From positions 27,662-91,661 of the forward strand of contig JAOQAG010000006.1 in NCBI GenBank assembly GCA_025963715.1: a stretch of DNA of 64,000 nucleotides, read 5' to 3'. This DNA is from Bacteroidota bacterium. Lineage in GTDB: Bacteria > Bacteroidota > Bacteroidia > 2-12-FULL-35-15. Under the pieces are notes generated by a model. That model did not search any database. It had not been told where the DNA came from and saw nothing but the letters and a program-made list of their open reading frames with translations. This document shows, piece after piece, positions 50,715-59,453 of the stretch (positions within the stretch are counted from its first letter, which is position 1; each line of letters opens with the position of its first letter). The position numbers and the translations under genes were made by a program.

Positions 50715-52145
50715 TTATTGGATGCTGATTTTTTTATTAAGCTCATCAATATAGTTTTTAAAACGTTTGTCGGTGTCCATCAGGTTGTTAACTGTACGGC
50801 AAGCGTGTAAAACAGTAGCGTGATCTTTTCCACCGCAATGCAAGCCAATGGTTGCCAGGGATGATTTTGTCATGCTTTTAGCGAAGTACATAGCAATTTG
50901 ACGAGCCTGTACCACTTCGCGCTTGCGTGTTTTTGATTTTAATAATTCGATCGGAAGATCAAAATAATCGCAAACCACTTTTTGTATGTAATCGATTGAA
51001 ACTTCGCGTGCTGTGTTTTTTACGAATTTATCGATCATTTGTTTCGCTAATTCCAGCGTGATCGCTTTTTTGTTCATGGACGATTGCGCCAGTAAGGAAA
51101 TCAATGCGCCTTCCAGTTCACGAACGTTGGTCGTAATGCTATATGCAAGGTATTCGATCACTTCTTTCGGAAGATCAATTCCATCGGCATATACTTTTTT
51201 CTCCAGGATAGCGATGCGTGTTTCCAAACCGGGAGTTTGAAGATCGGCAGCTAAGCCCCATTTAAAACGTGATAACAAACGTTGTTCAAATCCCTGTAAT
51301 TCAACGGGTGGTTTATCGGCTGTTAAAACCAATTGTTTACCTGTTTGGTGTAAGTGATTGAAAATGTGGAAGAATACATCCTGTGTTTTTTCTTTTCCTG
51401 CAAAATACTGCACATCATCAATGATCAGTACATCGATCATTTGATAGAAATGAATGAAATCGTTTTGATTGTTATTTCTTACGGAATCAATGTATTGTTG
51501 TGTGAATTTTTCAGAAGAAACATACAGCACGGTTTTGTTAGGAAATTCATTTTTGATTTGAATTCCGATCGCGTGTGCCAAATGTGTTTTTCCCAAACCA
51601 ACACCACCATAAATTAATAAGGGGTTAAATGCTGTTCCGCCCGGTTTGTTAGCAACGGCAAAGCCTGCAGAGCGAGCCAAACGGTTGCAATCTCCTTCTA
51701 CCAAATTTTCGAAAGAGTAGTTTTGATTCAGTTGTGATTCAACATTTACCTTTTTTAAACCCGGAATAATGAAAGGGTTACGGATTGTATTTTGATTCAA
51801 ATCGATCGGCATGGAAACAGATGGATTTTTTAATTCTTTTTTGCTGGTAGTCGGAATTTTAACAGTGTATGGCTTAGAAGCATTATGGGAATTTTCCATG
51901 ATGATGCTGTACTCTAAACGTCCTTCGGTGCCTAGTTCTTTCTTAATTGTTTTCTTCAATAAGGTAATGTAATGTTCTTCTAACCATTCATAGAAAAACT
52001 GACTTGGAACTTGTATTGTTAAAACATTGCTGCTTAACTTAACCGGTTTGATCGGTTCAAACCATGTTTTGAAACTCTGTGAACTTACATTGTCCTTGAT
52101 TATCTCCAGGCAACTCTCCCAAACTTTTACGTACGCTTTCTCCAT
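50715..52145 (-). CDS. dnaA: Chromosomal replication initiator DnaA
   Basis: 476 residues. Domain I (about 1-90, VWESCLEIIKDNVSSQSFKTWFEPI). Linker. AAA+ domain III with GGVGLGKTHLAHAIG (Walker A, about 181-195) and VLIIDDVQYFAGKEKTQ (Walker B, about 240-256). Domain IV DNA-binding helix-turn-helix with the DnaA signature ATIGLHCGGKDHATVLHACR (about 432-451). Initiates replication. A good promoter lies upstream at 52223-52252. I see no cluster of TTATCCACA-type boxes in the adjacent gaps, so oriC need not be here. Confidence 0.98.
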   Translation of the reverse strand: MEKAYVKVWESCLEIIKDNVSSQSFKTWFEPIKPVKLSSNVLTIQVPSQFFYEWLEEHYITLLKKTIKKELGTEGRLEYSIIMENSHNASKPYTVKIPTTSKKELKNPSVSMPIDLNQNTIRNPFIIPGLKKVNVESQLNQNYSFENLVEGDCNRLARSAGFAVANKPGGTAFNPLLIYGGVGLGKTHLAHAIGIQIKNEFPNKTVLYVSSEKFTQQYIDSVRNNNQNDFIHFYQMIDVLIIDDVQYFAGKEKTQDVFFHIFNHLHQTGKQLVLTADKPPVELQGFEQRLLSRFKWGLAADLQTPGLETRIAILEKKVYADGIDLPKEVIEYLAYSITTNVRELEGALISLLAQSSMNKKAITLELAKQMIDKFVKNTAREVSIDYIQKVVCDYFDLPIELLKSKTRKREVVQARQIAMYFAKSMTKSSLATIGLHCGGKDHATVLHACRTVNNLMDTDKRFKNYIDELNKKISIQ

Positions 52146-52222
52146 TCGCTTTCAGAAATTTTTATGTGTGATTAAAATATGCTTAACTTCTTGTATGTGT
52201 AGTGTTTTCGCTTATTTTGCTG

Positions 52223-52252
52223 TAAATATATACAACTTTATTTTAGCGGCAA
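52223..52252 (-). promoter_or_regulatory. Promoter of dnaA
   Basis: On the minus strand TTG (52252-52250), a 19-bp spacer and TATATTTA (52230-52223), one mismatch from consensus. The leader is about 70 nt. Confidence 0.6.
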
Positions 52253-52284
52253 CAAATATTAAAGAAAAAAAGTTTAAAAAAAAA

Positions 52285-53238
52285 TCAAATTGCTATTGAC
52301 TTTTTGGAAATTTTTATACTGTACCCTTCCGAGGCCTTTTTTCCTGATTTTTTTTCAAAAATATAGTCAATTCTTCCCAGTCTGATTCCGGCCCAACCAA
52401 CTTGCGCCACCAGTATATCTTTCCCGTCACTGTTGGTGTAAGGTATAGGCTTATCAAGGAATGTATGGGTATGTGCTCCTAAAATCAAATCAATATTTTT
52501 GGATTGTTTGGCAAGATCCACATCATTTATTTGTTTTGCTCTTGCGCTGTATCCCAAATGTGAAAGGCAAATCACCAAATCGCACTTTTGGTCGAGCTTT
52601 AAATAGTGTGCCGCTTCGGCCGCTTTTACAACGGGATTTAAATACTTTGTATTGCCATACATGCGTTTTTCAACAAGTCCTTCTAACTCAATACCCAGGC
52701 CAAACACACCGATCTTGATATCGTCCTTTATAAATATTTTATGCGGGATTGTTTTGCCTGCCATGGGTGTATCCGAGAAATCGTAATTGCAATTGATGAA
52801 CGGGAAACTCGCGTGTGGCAGCTGTTTTACCAATCCATCCAATCCATTGTCAAAATCGTGATTGCCAATTGTGGACGCATCGTACCCCATCATGCTCATC
52901 AGTTTAAATTCGAGTTCGCCACCGTATAAATTAAAATAAGGTGTGCCCTGAAAAATATCCCCGACATCAAGCAGCAATACATTTTTTTCTTCCGTCCTGA
53001 TTTTTTTTATCAATGCGGCACGGTTTACCGCACCGCCCAACTCCGGATATTTAGGATCGTTGGAAGGAAAGGGATCAATGTGACTGTGTACATCATTGGT
53101 GTGCAAAATCGTAAGCTTTACCAGGTCCGTTTTTGCAAAAACTTCCGCAGGTATAGCATTGATCGCAAAAATGCCTGCACCCGCAAGCGCTGTCTTTTTC
53201 AAAAAAGAGCGCCGGCTATTGATATTTAATGCGTCCAT
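52285..53238 (-). CDS. Metallophosphatase, N-terminal half of a split UshA-type 5'-nucleotidase
   Basis: 317 residues. A twin-arginine signal (SRRSFLKKTALAGAGIFAINA, about residues 7-28) suggests Tat export of the folded metalloprotein. The calcineurin-like core has ILHTNDVHSHIDPF (DxH), LLDVGDIFQGTPYFN (GD), TIGNHDFDNG (GNHD), VICLSHLGYSARA and LILGAHTHTFLD (GHxH-type AHTH). It lacks the C-terminal substrate-binding domain, which is encoded by the overlapping upstream gene. Together they should make a periplasmic 5'-nucleotidase. Confidence 0.93.
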   Translation of the reverse strand: MDALNINSRRSFLKKTALAGAGIFAINAIPAEVFAKTDLVKLTILHTNDVHSHIDPFPSNDPKYPELGGAVNRAALIKKIRTEEKNVLLLDVGDIFQGTPYFNLYGGELEFKLMSMMGYDASTIGNHDFDNGLDGLVKQLPHASFPFINCNYDFSDTPMAGKTIPHKIFIKDDIKIGVFGLGIELEGLVEKRMYGNTKYLNPVVKAAEAAHYLKLDQKCDLVICLSHLGYSARAKQINDVDLAKQSKNIDLILGAHTHTFLDKPIPYTNSDGKDILVAQVGWAGIRLGRIDYIFEKKSGKKASEGYSIKISKKSIAI

Positions 53239-53980
53239 CTTTTTTACTTTTTAAGGTGTTGCCTTTTTTATTTTGTTCGATCATGTAATCGATGATCGCA
53301 TCGCGCAGCTTATAATTCAGCGTGTCGATCTTAACCGGATCTTTAAAAAAATCATATTTATCGCCACCGCCTGCCAGGTAATCGGAAGTCACAATCTTGT
53401 AATTTTTAGTTACATCAAACGGTTGCCCGGCAATTGTTAATTCCGTGATTTTTTTTGCTTTGGATGTTACCGTCGCACCCGCAAACGGCGCGCCATTAAA
53501 CTCAACAAGCGACTGAAACAATTGTTTTGTTTTTTCGCCGGATAGTGTGAGGATCACAATTGCATTTTCAAACGGCATCAGCTCAAAAGCATTGCCGCGC
53601 GTAATATTTCCTTTTGGCAATTGTGCCCGCAAACCTCCGTTGTTCAATAAACAAATGGAAGCGGGAACCTGATCAGCAGGCTTGTACACATCGTTTGCTT
53701 TTTTCAAAACGGCATCCGCAACAAAATCACCCAATGATCCTTCCGGAAGATCTTTTGTTAATGCAGTATCGGCAACCACCAATACTTGATTCATGATCTT
53801 GTCCATTTCTTTTTTATAAGGAGCGATCAGTTTATAAGTAGTAGAATCAACGGCTGTATTTTGCGTATTGAATTCAATGCTGGAAGTTTCCACCGATTTT
53901 ATTTTGGGAGCGGTGGAGCATCCGGAAAGTAAAGCAATAGCATATAGTACAACTATATGTTGGAGTAGACTTTTATTCAT
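53216..53980 (-). CDS. 5'-nucleotidase C-terminal domain lipoprotein (partner of the metallophosphatase)
   Basis: 254 residues. Lipoprotein signal with LLSGCST (Cys about 21). The 5_nucleotid_C domain covers about 65-235: LPEGSLGDFVADAVLKKAND, SICLLNNGGLRAQLPKGNITRGNAFELMPFENAIVILTLSG and VTSDYLAGGGDKYDFF. This is the substrate-specificity half of UshA-like enzymes. Its 3' end overlaps the start of the metallophosphatase gene by 23 bp in another frame, so the gene order is C-half then N-half. Confidence 0.93.
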   Translation of the reverse strand: MNKSLLQHIVVLYAIALLSGCSTAPKIKSVETSSIEFNTQNTAVDSTTYKLIAPYKKEMDKIMNQVLVVADTALTKDLPEGSLGDFVADAVLKKANDVYKPADQVPASICLLNNGGLRAQLPKGNITRGNAFELMPFENAIVILTLSGEKTKQLFQSLVEFNGAPFAGATVTSKAKKITELTIAGQPFDVTKNYKIVTSDYLAGGGDKYDFFKDPVKIDTLNYKLRDAIIDYMIEQNKKGNTLKSKKDGRIKYQ

Positions 53981-54144
53981 TAAAATGTGATGATTGAAAC
54001 TTTCCTAGAGCCTTTACAATTGTAGTCAATTTAACGGGAATTAAAAAATAAAATTGTCAGAAAATTTATTTTTTTTCTGTTATTTGAATGCTTTAAAAGT
54101 GTATTTTAAGAGCAATTAAATTCTGTTAAATTTATCAGTTACTT

Positions 54145-54549
54145 ATGTATATTTCTGAAACAACGGTGCGTGTGCGGTATGCCGAAACAGACAAAATGGG
54201 ATATGTGTATTATGGAAATTATACACATTATTATGAAGTGGGGAGGGTGGAAGCATTACGGCAGCTGGGGACCAGCTATAAAGAAATGGAAGACAATGGC
54301 GTGATGCTGCCGGTATATACGTGCAATATAAAATATCTGAAACCTGCGTTATATGACGATCTGCTGGTGATCAAAACAACTATTAAGGAATTACCTACGT
54401 TGAAAATTACGTTTGATTACGAGATCTATAATCAAAAAAGCGAATTGTTGAATACCGGGAATACCACGCTGGTGTTTATTAATAGGACTACGAACCGCCC
54501 CTGCAAAGCACCGGAATCATTTTTGGAAAAAATCGGCAAGTTTTTTTAG
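54145..54549 (+). CDS. Acyl-CoA thioesterase, YbgC/4-hydroxybenzoyl-CoA thioesterase family
   Basis: 134 residues, hot-dog fold. Catalytic motif VRYAETDKMGYVYYGNYTHYYEVGRVEALRQLG at residues 10-42, where the D in ETDKMG takes the place of the catalytic Asp. LKPALYDDLLVIKT and INRTTNRPCKAPESF follow. Cytoplasmic, hydrolyses acyl-CoA of unknown chain length. Its TAG stop is directly continued by a heptad tract. Confidence 0.93.
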   Translation: MYISETTVRVRYAETDKMGYVYYGNYTHYYEVGRVEALRQLGTSYKEMEDNGVMLPVYTCNIKYLKPALYDDLLVIKTTIKELPTLKITFDYEIYNQKSELLNTGNTTLVFINRTTNRPCKAPESFLEKIGKFF

Positions 54550-54583
54550 AATCAGGAACCAAGACATAAGAATCAAGACGTGA
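54549..54583. repeat. Heptad tract, GAATCAR/GAACCAA class, sharing a base with a stop codon
   Basis: Five 7-mers beginning GA (GAATCAG, GAACCAA and so on). The first G is the last base of the thioesterase TAG. Same class as 26226-26260. Confidence 0.75.
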
Positions 54584-54654
54584 TACTTGTGCTGTGTATA
54601 CAAAGAAATTTTATTTTTTCTCAGTGAAACCCTGTATTCTCTTTTAACTCTGTG

Positions 54655-55302
54655 TTAGAGATTACCGTCGCGCATGACTAATTTTCTATCCGCCATATTG
54701 GCTAATTCTTCATTGTGCGTTACGATCACAAATGTTTGATTGAATTTTTGGCGCAGCGTGAAAAATAAGCTGTGCAGTTCTTTTGCGGTAGCCGAATCAA
54801 GGTTTCCGGAAGGCTCATCTGCAAGCACCACTGCTGGATTGTTGATGAGCGCACGCGCTACTGCAACACGCTGCTGCTCACCACCCGAAAGTGCAGATGG
54901 TTTATGTTCCAGGCGGTTTTGCAATCCGAGGAAAGTTAATAATTCAATGGCTTTTTCTTCGGCGGCGGATTTGGATATTCCTGCAATAAATGCCGGAATG
55001 CATACATTTTCCAGCGCCGTGAACTCGGGAAGCAAATGGTGGAATTGGAACACAAAACCAATATTCCTGTTCCTGAATTCTGCTAATTTTTTGTCGTTTA
55101 ATTCATGGATTTTAACGCCGTTGATCTCCAGCGTGCCATTATTAGCTTTGTCGAGTGTACCCAAAATGTGCAGCAGCGTTGTTTTTCCGGCACCGGATGC
55201 TCCCACAATGGAAATTACTTCTCCTTTTTGGATATCGATGCTCACGCCTTTTAATACGTTTAAAGTGCCGTAGGATTTTTGAATGTTGCTTGCTTTTATC
55301 AT
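54655..55302 (-). CDS. lolD: ABC transporter ATP-binding protein LolD-like
   Basis: 215 residues. ATPase of the MacB/LolCDE type that releases lipoproteins from the inner membrane. Walker [16 protein letters not shown] (about 34-48), signature [15 protein letters not shown] (about 138-152), Walker [13 protein letters not shown] (about 158-169), H loop VTHNEEL. The membrane partner LolC/E is not adjacent; LolD alone is common in Bacteroidota. The LolD versus generic MacB assignment is by overall similarity only. Confidence 0.88.
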   Translation of the reverse strand: MIKASNIQKSYGTLNVLKGVSIDIQKGEVISIVGASGAGKTTLLHILGTLDKANNGTLEINGVKIHELNDKKLAEFRNRNIGFVFQFHHLLPEFTALENVCIPAFIAGISKSAAEEKAIELLTFLGLQNRLEHKPSALSGGEQQRVAVARALINNPAVVLADEPSGNLDSATAKELHSLFFTLRQKFNQTFVIVTHNEELANMADRKLVMRDGNL

Positions 55303-55718
55303 TTCGCCGCCGCTCGTTTTTGTGATTGTAAAAGTAACAATTTATATTAAAGAAAATCAATCACATAAGACACAAAGGAACACATAAGGCGGAACGTGAG
55401 AATGACAATTTTCAATAAAATGTAGCTAGCATTTAGCATTCACACACAGATTCGCAATATTTGTTCCTGTTCGTTATCCGTATCAATAACAATTTATCCC
55501 GAAAAAAAATCAACCACATAAGACACAAAGGAACACATAAGGCGTAGCGTGAGAATGACACTTAATAAGTGTAGCTAACATGTAGCGTATGCACAGATTG
55601 GTATATTAGTCCCGCACGTGTGGGATTGGTATTTAGTAGATAACATAGATTAGTATATTTGTATGAATTAGTATTTAGTATATTATATATCTTTACGCTT
55701 CTAAAATAAAAATCCGCC
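55303..55718. repeat. Tandem degenerate repeats upstream of dapA
   Basis: No gene is seen. Arms at 55361-55391 and 55513-55548 (ACACAAAGGAACACATAAGG) are direct copies about 150 bp apart, each followed by CGTGAGAATGACA and GTAGCTARCAT. The reverse complement of the arm is at 57481-57519, beyond dapA and smpB. CAGATTNGTATATT fragments lie at 55590 and 55648. Confidence 0.7.
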
Positions 55719-56606
55719 ATGAGCAAAAACAGTAAATTTAAAGGTACCGGTGTAGCCATTGTTACTCCTTTTACAAAAGATGGAAATGTAGATTTTAAAT
55801 CACTTGAAAAAGTGGTAAACCATATTATAAAGGGTGGAGTGGAATACATTGTGGCGTTGGGAACTACCGGTGAATCGGTAACATTATCAAAAGAAGAAAA
55901 ACAATCGGTGGTGGAGCACGTGATCGAAATGGTGGACAAGCGTGTACCAATTGTTTTGGGTTTGGGTGGAAACAATACACAGGAAATTTTAACTTCCTTA
56001 AAGAAAAATACGTTTAATCACATCGATGCAATCCTGTCGGTTTCTCCTTATTATAACAAACCAAACCAGCGCGGAATTTACCAGCATTACAAAGCCATCG
56101 CGGAAGCATCGCCGGTGCCGGTTATTTTATATAATGTACCGGGGCGCACGGCTTCCAATATCACGGCGGATGCAACATTGAAATTAGCTGCTGATTTTAA
56201 AAATATTATTGGGATCAAAGAAGCATCGGGCAATTTGGAGCAATGCATGAAAATCATTAAATACAAACCGAAAGATTTTTTAGTGATCTCGGGTGATGAT
56301 CTGCTGACATTGCCGATCCTTGCCTGTGGTGGCGATGGTGTGATCTCGGTGGTGGCAAATGCTTTTCCAAAGGATTTTTCGGAAATGACCCGCCAGATCC
56401 TTGCCGGAAATGTAAAAGAAGCGCAACGCTTACATTATAAATTAACAGATATTACCGAACAGTTATTTGCAGATGGAAACCCGGCCGGAATTAAAGCAGT
56501 GCTGGAAATGATGAAGATTTGTCCGGCAAATGTGCGATTGCCATTGGTAAAAATTAATAAAGCAACGCAGAACGCGTTGACTGAAATGGTGGAGGAGTAT
56601 AAATAA
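55719..56606 (+). CDS. dapA: 4-hydroxy-tetrahydrodipicolinate synthase
   Basis: 295 residues. First committed step of lysine and diaminopimelate synthesis: condenses pyruvate with aspartate semialdehyde. Visible are GVAIVTPFTKDGNVDF, ALGTTGESVTL, SPYYNKPNQRGIYQHYKAI, YNVPGRTASNI (catalytic Tyr, Arg) and the Schiff-base Lys in IIGIKEASGNLEQ at about residue 166. Its TAA stop runs into a heptad tract. The terminator is at 56687. Confidence 0.97.
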   Translation: MSKNSKFKGTGVAIVTPFTKDGNVDFKSLEKVVNHIIKGGVEYIVALGTTGESVTLSKEEKQSVVEHVIEMVDKRVPIVLGLGGNNTQEILTSLKKNTFNHIDAILSVSPYYNKPNQRGIYQHYKAIAEASPVPVILYNVPGRTASNITADATLKLAADFKNIIGIKEASGNLEQCMKIIKYKPKDFLVISGDDLLTLPILACGGDGVISVVANAFPKDFSEMTRQILAGNVKEAQRLHYKLTDITEQLFADGNPAGIKAVLEMMKICPANVRLPLVKINKATQNALTEMVEEYK

Positions 56607-56633
56607 GTTCAAAGTTCAAGGTTCAAAGTTTTG
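56606..56633. repeat. Heptad tract, AGTTCAA class, sharing a base with the dapA stop
   Basis: AGTTCAA twice, GGTTCAA, AGTTTTG. Reverse-strand form of AACTTTR. Faces the inverted tract at 56776-56802. Confidence 0.7.
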
Positions 56634-56686
56634 CTTTGCGCAGATGCTGGACTTGAAGAAGAATACAAATAATTAATTTCAAATTG

Positions 56687-56725
56687 AAAAGCCGGAATTT
56701 TGCTTATTGCAGAATTCCGGCTTTT
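56687..56725. terminator. Bidirectional terminator between dapA and smpB
   Basis: AAAAGCCGGAATT and AATTCCGGCTTTT around a 13-nt loop. T-tract on both strands. The genes converge here. Confidence 0.88.
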
Positions 56726-56775
56726 TATATTCTATATTTAATTTTTAATTTTAAAACCTTTTTAACAAACACAGA

Positions 56776-56802
56776 AACTTTGAACCTTGAACTTTGAACT
56801 CT
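56776..56802. repeat. Heptad tract, AACTTTG class
   Basis: AACTTTG, AACCTTG, AACTTTG and a partial unit; inverted relative to 56606-56633. Confidence 0.65.
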
Positions 56803-56820
56803 TTTTGAGAATATTTAAAC

Positions 56821-57273
56821 TTATTTCAATTTTCGGTTGATCTCCCGCTCGTTATCCTTCTTCTTAATATCCTCGCGTTTATCAAATAATTTTTTCCCTT
56901 TTGCCAGCGCTATTTCCAGCTTGGCCAATCCTTTATCGTTAATATACAGCCGAAGCGGAATGATCGTCAGTCCCTGGTCTTTTAATTTATTCTGAAGCTT
57001 GTTCAATTCGTTGCGGTTCAATAAAAGCTTGCGATCCCTTTTCTCCGGTACATTGTTATACGTTCCTTCAAAATAGTGGGAAATGTGCATGTTGCGGATG
57101 AATAATTCTTCACGGTTAAACACACAAAAGCCTTCATTGATATTTGCTTTGCCTTCGCGGATCGATTTTATTTCTGTTCCGGTCAATTGTAAACCGGCTA
57201 AATATTTATCAATAAATGCATATTCAAACGACGCCTTCCGGTTCTTGATATCTATGTGGTTGTCATTTTTCAT
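56821..57273 (-). CDS. smpB: SsrA-binding protein SmpB
   Basis: 150 residues. It binds tmRNA and delivers it to stalled ribosomes (trans-translation). Conserved NRKASFEYAFIDKYLAGLQLTGTEIKSIREGKANINEGFC and the basic tail KGKKLFDKREDIKKKDNEREINRK are typical. The tmRNA gene is not in this window as far as I can see. Confidence 0.97.
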   Translation of the reverse strand: MKNDNHIDIKNRKASFEYAFIDKYLAGLQLTGTEIKSIREGKANINEGFCVFNREELFIRNMHISHYFEGTYNNVPEKRDRKLLLNRNELNKLQNKLKDQGLTIIPLRLYINDKGLAKLEIALAKGKKLFDKREDIKKKDNEREINRKLK

Positions 57274-57543
57274 GGTGCAAAGATAATAAAAGGCATTTTG
57301 TGTTTGCTGATAATAATGTTGTGGATGCGATTCTATTAAAATATAAATCTTTAATTAAAACGGTCATCCCGTGCCTGACACGGGATCTCATAAATGTTTT
57401 GCAGTATGTTGTAGTATAATGGGAACGCAGATTTTATATGATTGTTATGATAAAAAAAGATAACTGCCCGCTTATCATTTTATGCTACGCCTTATGTGTT
57501 CCTTTGTGCCTTATGTGGTTTCCTTTTATTTTTTTGTTTCAAC
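57274..57543. repeat. Intergenic region with a GTC-hairpin and a long arm
   Basis: No gene is seen. GTC-hairpin element at 57363-57388 (stem ATCCCGTG/CACGGGAT) with AAATGTTTTGCAG tail. ACCACATAAGGCAC-class arm (reverse orientation) at 57481-57519, the inverted partner of 55361-55391 and 55513-55548. Confidence 0.6.
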
Positions 57544-57578
57544 ATCCAATATCCAACATCTAAAATCCAACATCTTAT
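57544..57578. repeat. Heptad tract, ATCCAAC class, containing the stop of the Nramp-Usp gene
   Basis: Five units (ATCCAAT, ATCCAAC, ATCTAAA and so on). The TAA stop (57575-57577, minus strand) lies in the last. Confidence 0.7.
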
Positions 57579-59452
57579 TTCACAATCAGCAACGGAATTT
57601 TCACATTGTGCCGCACCGCATCCATCGTTGTTCCAAAAAGTATATCCTTGAATGTATGATGTCCGTGAGCACCCATTACCAGTAGATTACATTCGCAATG
57701 GTTCACAATTTCGGGGATGCTTTTTTTAGGATTACCGAAACCCAGCGACGTTTGAACATGATATCCTTTTTCATTCAATTCGTTTTTATATTTTTCTAAA
57801 TTCAGTTTGTCCGATACCGTTTCCAGGTCGTCAATTTCCTGGTTCATCAAACGCGCGCCAGCCGTTTCCACAATGTGGATCAGTAAATATTCCGCTTCTT
57901 TACCTCCCTGTGCAAATGCGCTGCTGATAGCTTTGCTGTCGCTGCTGCTAAAATCCACAGTAATGGCAATGCGGTTGTATTTTGCAGTTGTAGTGATCAG
58001 CAATTCCTGTGGCGCACCATCCGGTACTTTCCCATCTTTTAATTTTTGTTTCCGCATCAGCGGTTTAAGTGTAATGTATAAAAGCAGCACAATCGCAGCA
58101 GCAATTACCGGCAGCACCGTTACGTACAATATAAACGGATGTTCCGCTTCCGCGATCCATTTCAGCACGGTTTTATACACCAGTTGTGCATTCAGCCCTA
58201 CGATCACAGTGGCCACGATCCATGCACAGATCCGCATCCATAATTTACTGGCAAATTCTCCCATTTGTTTTTTATTGCTTGTTAAATGGATCAGCGGAAT
58301 GATCGCAAATCCAAGCTGCAGGCTCAATACAACCTGGCTCAGGATTAACAGCTGCCCGGTGGCGCCTTCACCAAAAAGATAGATCACGATGAATGCCGGA
58401 ACGATCGCGATCATGCGGGTAATGAGCCTGCGCAGCCATGGCTGGATGCGTAAGTTCAAATAACCTTCCATTACAATTTGCCCGGATAATGTTCCGGTTA
58501 ATGTAGAGCTTTGTCCGGCAGCGATCAGTGCTACCGCAAATAAGATCGGTGCCAGCCTGGTGCCTAAAAGATTTTCCAGTAATTTAAATGCATCCTGAAT
58601 TTCGGCGACACCAAACCTGCCCGTTGCAAAAAAAGCGCTGGCGGCAAGGATCAAAATCGCTGCGTTCACAAACAATGCAATGTTGAGCGCAATGCCGGTA
58701 TCAATAAAATTAAATTTGATGGCGCTCCTCATTCCTTCCGGCGTACGATCAAATTTGCGCGTTTGTACCAACGATGAATGCAGGTACAAATTGTGCGGCA
58801 TTACGGTTGCCCCAATGATCCCGATAGCGATGTACAAGGCATCACTGTTAGGTAACGAAGGAATGAATCCTTTTAATAATTCGGCGCCATCCGGTTTCGA
58901 AAAAAATAATTCCGCAATAAAAGCAACACCAATCGTGGCGATCAAACCGAGAATGAATGCTTCCATCTTTCGGATTCCGTGCTTTTGCAATACCAGGATT
59001 AGCAGCGTATCCAGCACGGTAATGGAAACACCGGCCAGCAATGGAATGTGAAATAATAATTGCAAACCAATCGCCATCCCAATCACTTCCGCCAGATCGC
59101 AGGCTGCAATGGCAATTTCGGCCAGCACCCAGTTGCAAAAATTTACAATGGGCGGATACGTAGCGCGGGAAGCCTGTGCCAGATCGAGCCCACGCACCAA
59201 TCCCAGCCGCGCGCTCAGACTTTGTAACAGCAATGCCATTAAATTACTCATTACCAATACCCAAAGTAATTTGTAGCCAAACTGGCTTCCACCGGCAATG
59301 TCCGTGGCCCAGTTGCCCGGATCCATGTAACCAACGCTGATTAAATAAGCCGGACCCATAAAAGCAAACAGCTTTTTCCAGAACGTGTTTTTTGTAGTCG
59401 TATCAACACTTGCGTGAACTTCTTCGAGTGATTTTCCTGTACCGTGTTTCAT
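57575..59452 (-). CDS. mntH: Nramp-family Mn/Fe transporter fused to a universal stress protein domain
   Basis: 625 residues. Residues 1-480 are an Nramp (MntH) transporter with eleven or so helices: metal-binding DPGNW in TM1 (44-48) and MPHNLYLHSSLVQTR in TM6. After a cytoplasmic linker (KLKDGKVPDGAP) residues 491-625 form a UspA domain: RIAITVDFSSSDSKA, and the ATP-binding GAHG-x9-GT motif (GAHGHHTFKDILFGTT at 594-609). The Usp domain probably senses ATP or energy state and regulates transport. Its gene follows mntR with 1 bp between them. The stop codon lies in a heptad tract. Confidence 0.92.
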   Translation of the reverse strand: MKHGTGKSLEEVHASVDTTTKNTFWKKLFAFMGPAYLISVGYMDPGNWATDIAGGSQFGYKLLWVLVMSNLMALLLQSLSARLGLVRGLDLAQASRATYPPIVNFCNWVLAEIAIAACDLAEVIGMAIGLQLLFHIPLLAGVSITVLDTLLILVLQKHGIRKMEAFILGLIATIGVAFIAELFFSKPDGAELLKGFIPSLPNSDALYIAIGIIGATVMPHNLYLHSSLVQTRKFDRTPEGMRSAIKFNFIDTGIALNIALFVNAAILILAASAFFATGRFGVAEIQDAFKLLENLLGTRLAPILFAVALIAAGQSSTLTGTLSGQIVMEGYLNLRIQPWLRRLITRMIAIVPAFIVIYLFGEGATGQLLILSQVVLSLQLGFAIIPLIHLTSNKKQMGEFASKLWMRICAWIVATVIVGLNAQLVYKTVLKWIAEAEHPFILYVTVLPVIAAAIVLLLYITLKPLMRKQKLKDGKVPDGAPQELLITTTAKYNRIAITVDFSSSDSKAISSAFAQGGKEAEYLLIHIVETAGARLMNQEIDDLETVSDKLNLEKYKNELNEKGYHVQTSLGFGNPKKSIPEIVNHCECNLLVMGAHGHHTFKDILFGTTMDAVRHNVKIPLLIVK

Positions 59453-59453
59453 A

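Noticed and set aside
55562..55975. 137-residue minus-strand frame over the dapA start
   Set aside because: It is antisense to dapA and repeat sequence; its translation resembles no protein family.
56607..57574. tmRNA gene near smpB
   Set aside because: No tRNA-Ala-like acceptor or tag-coding stretch was seen on either strand in the gaps around smpB.
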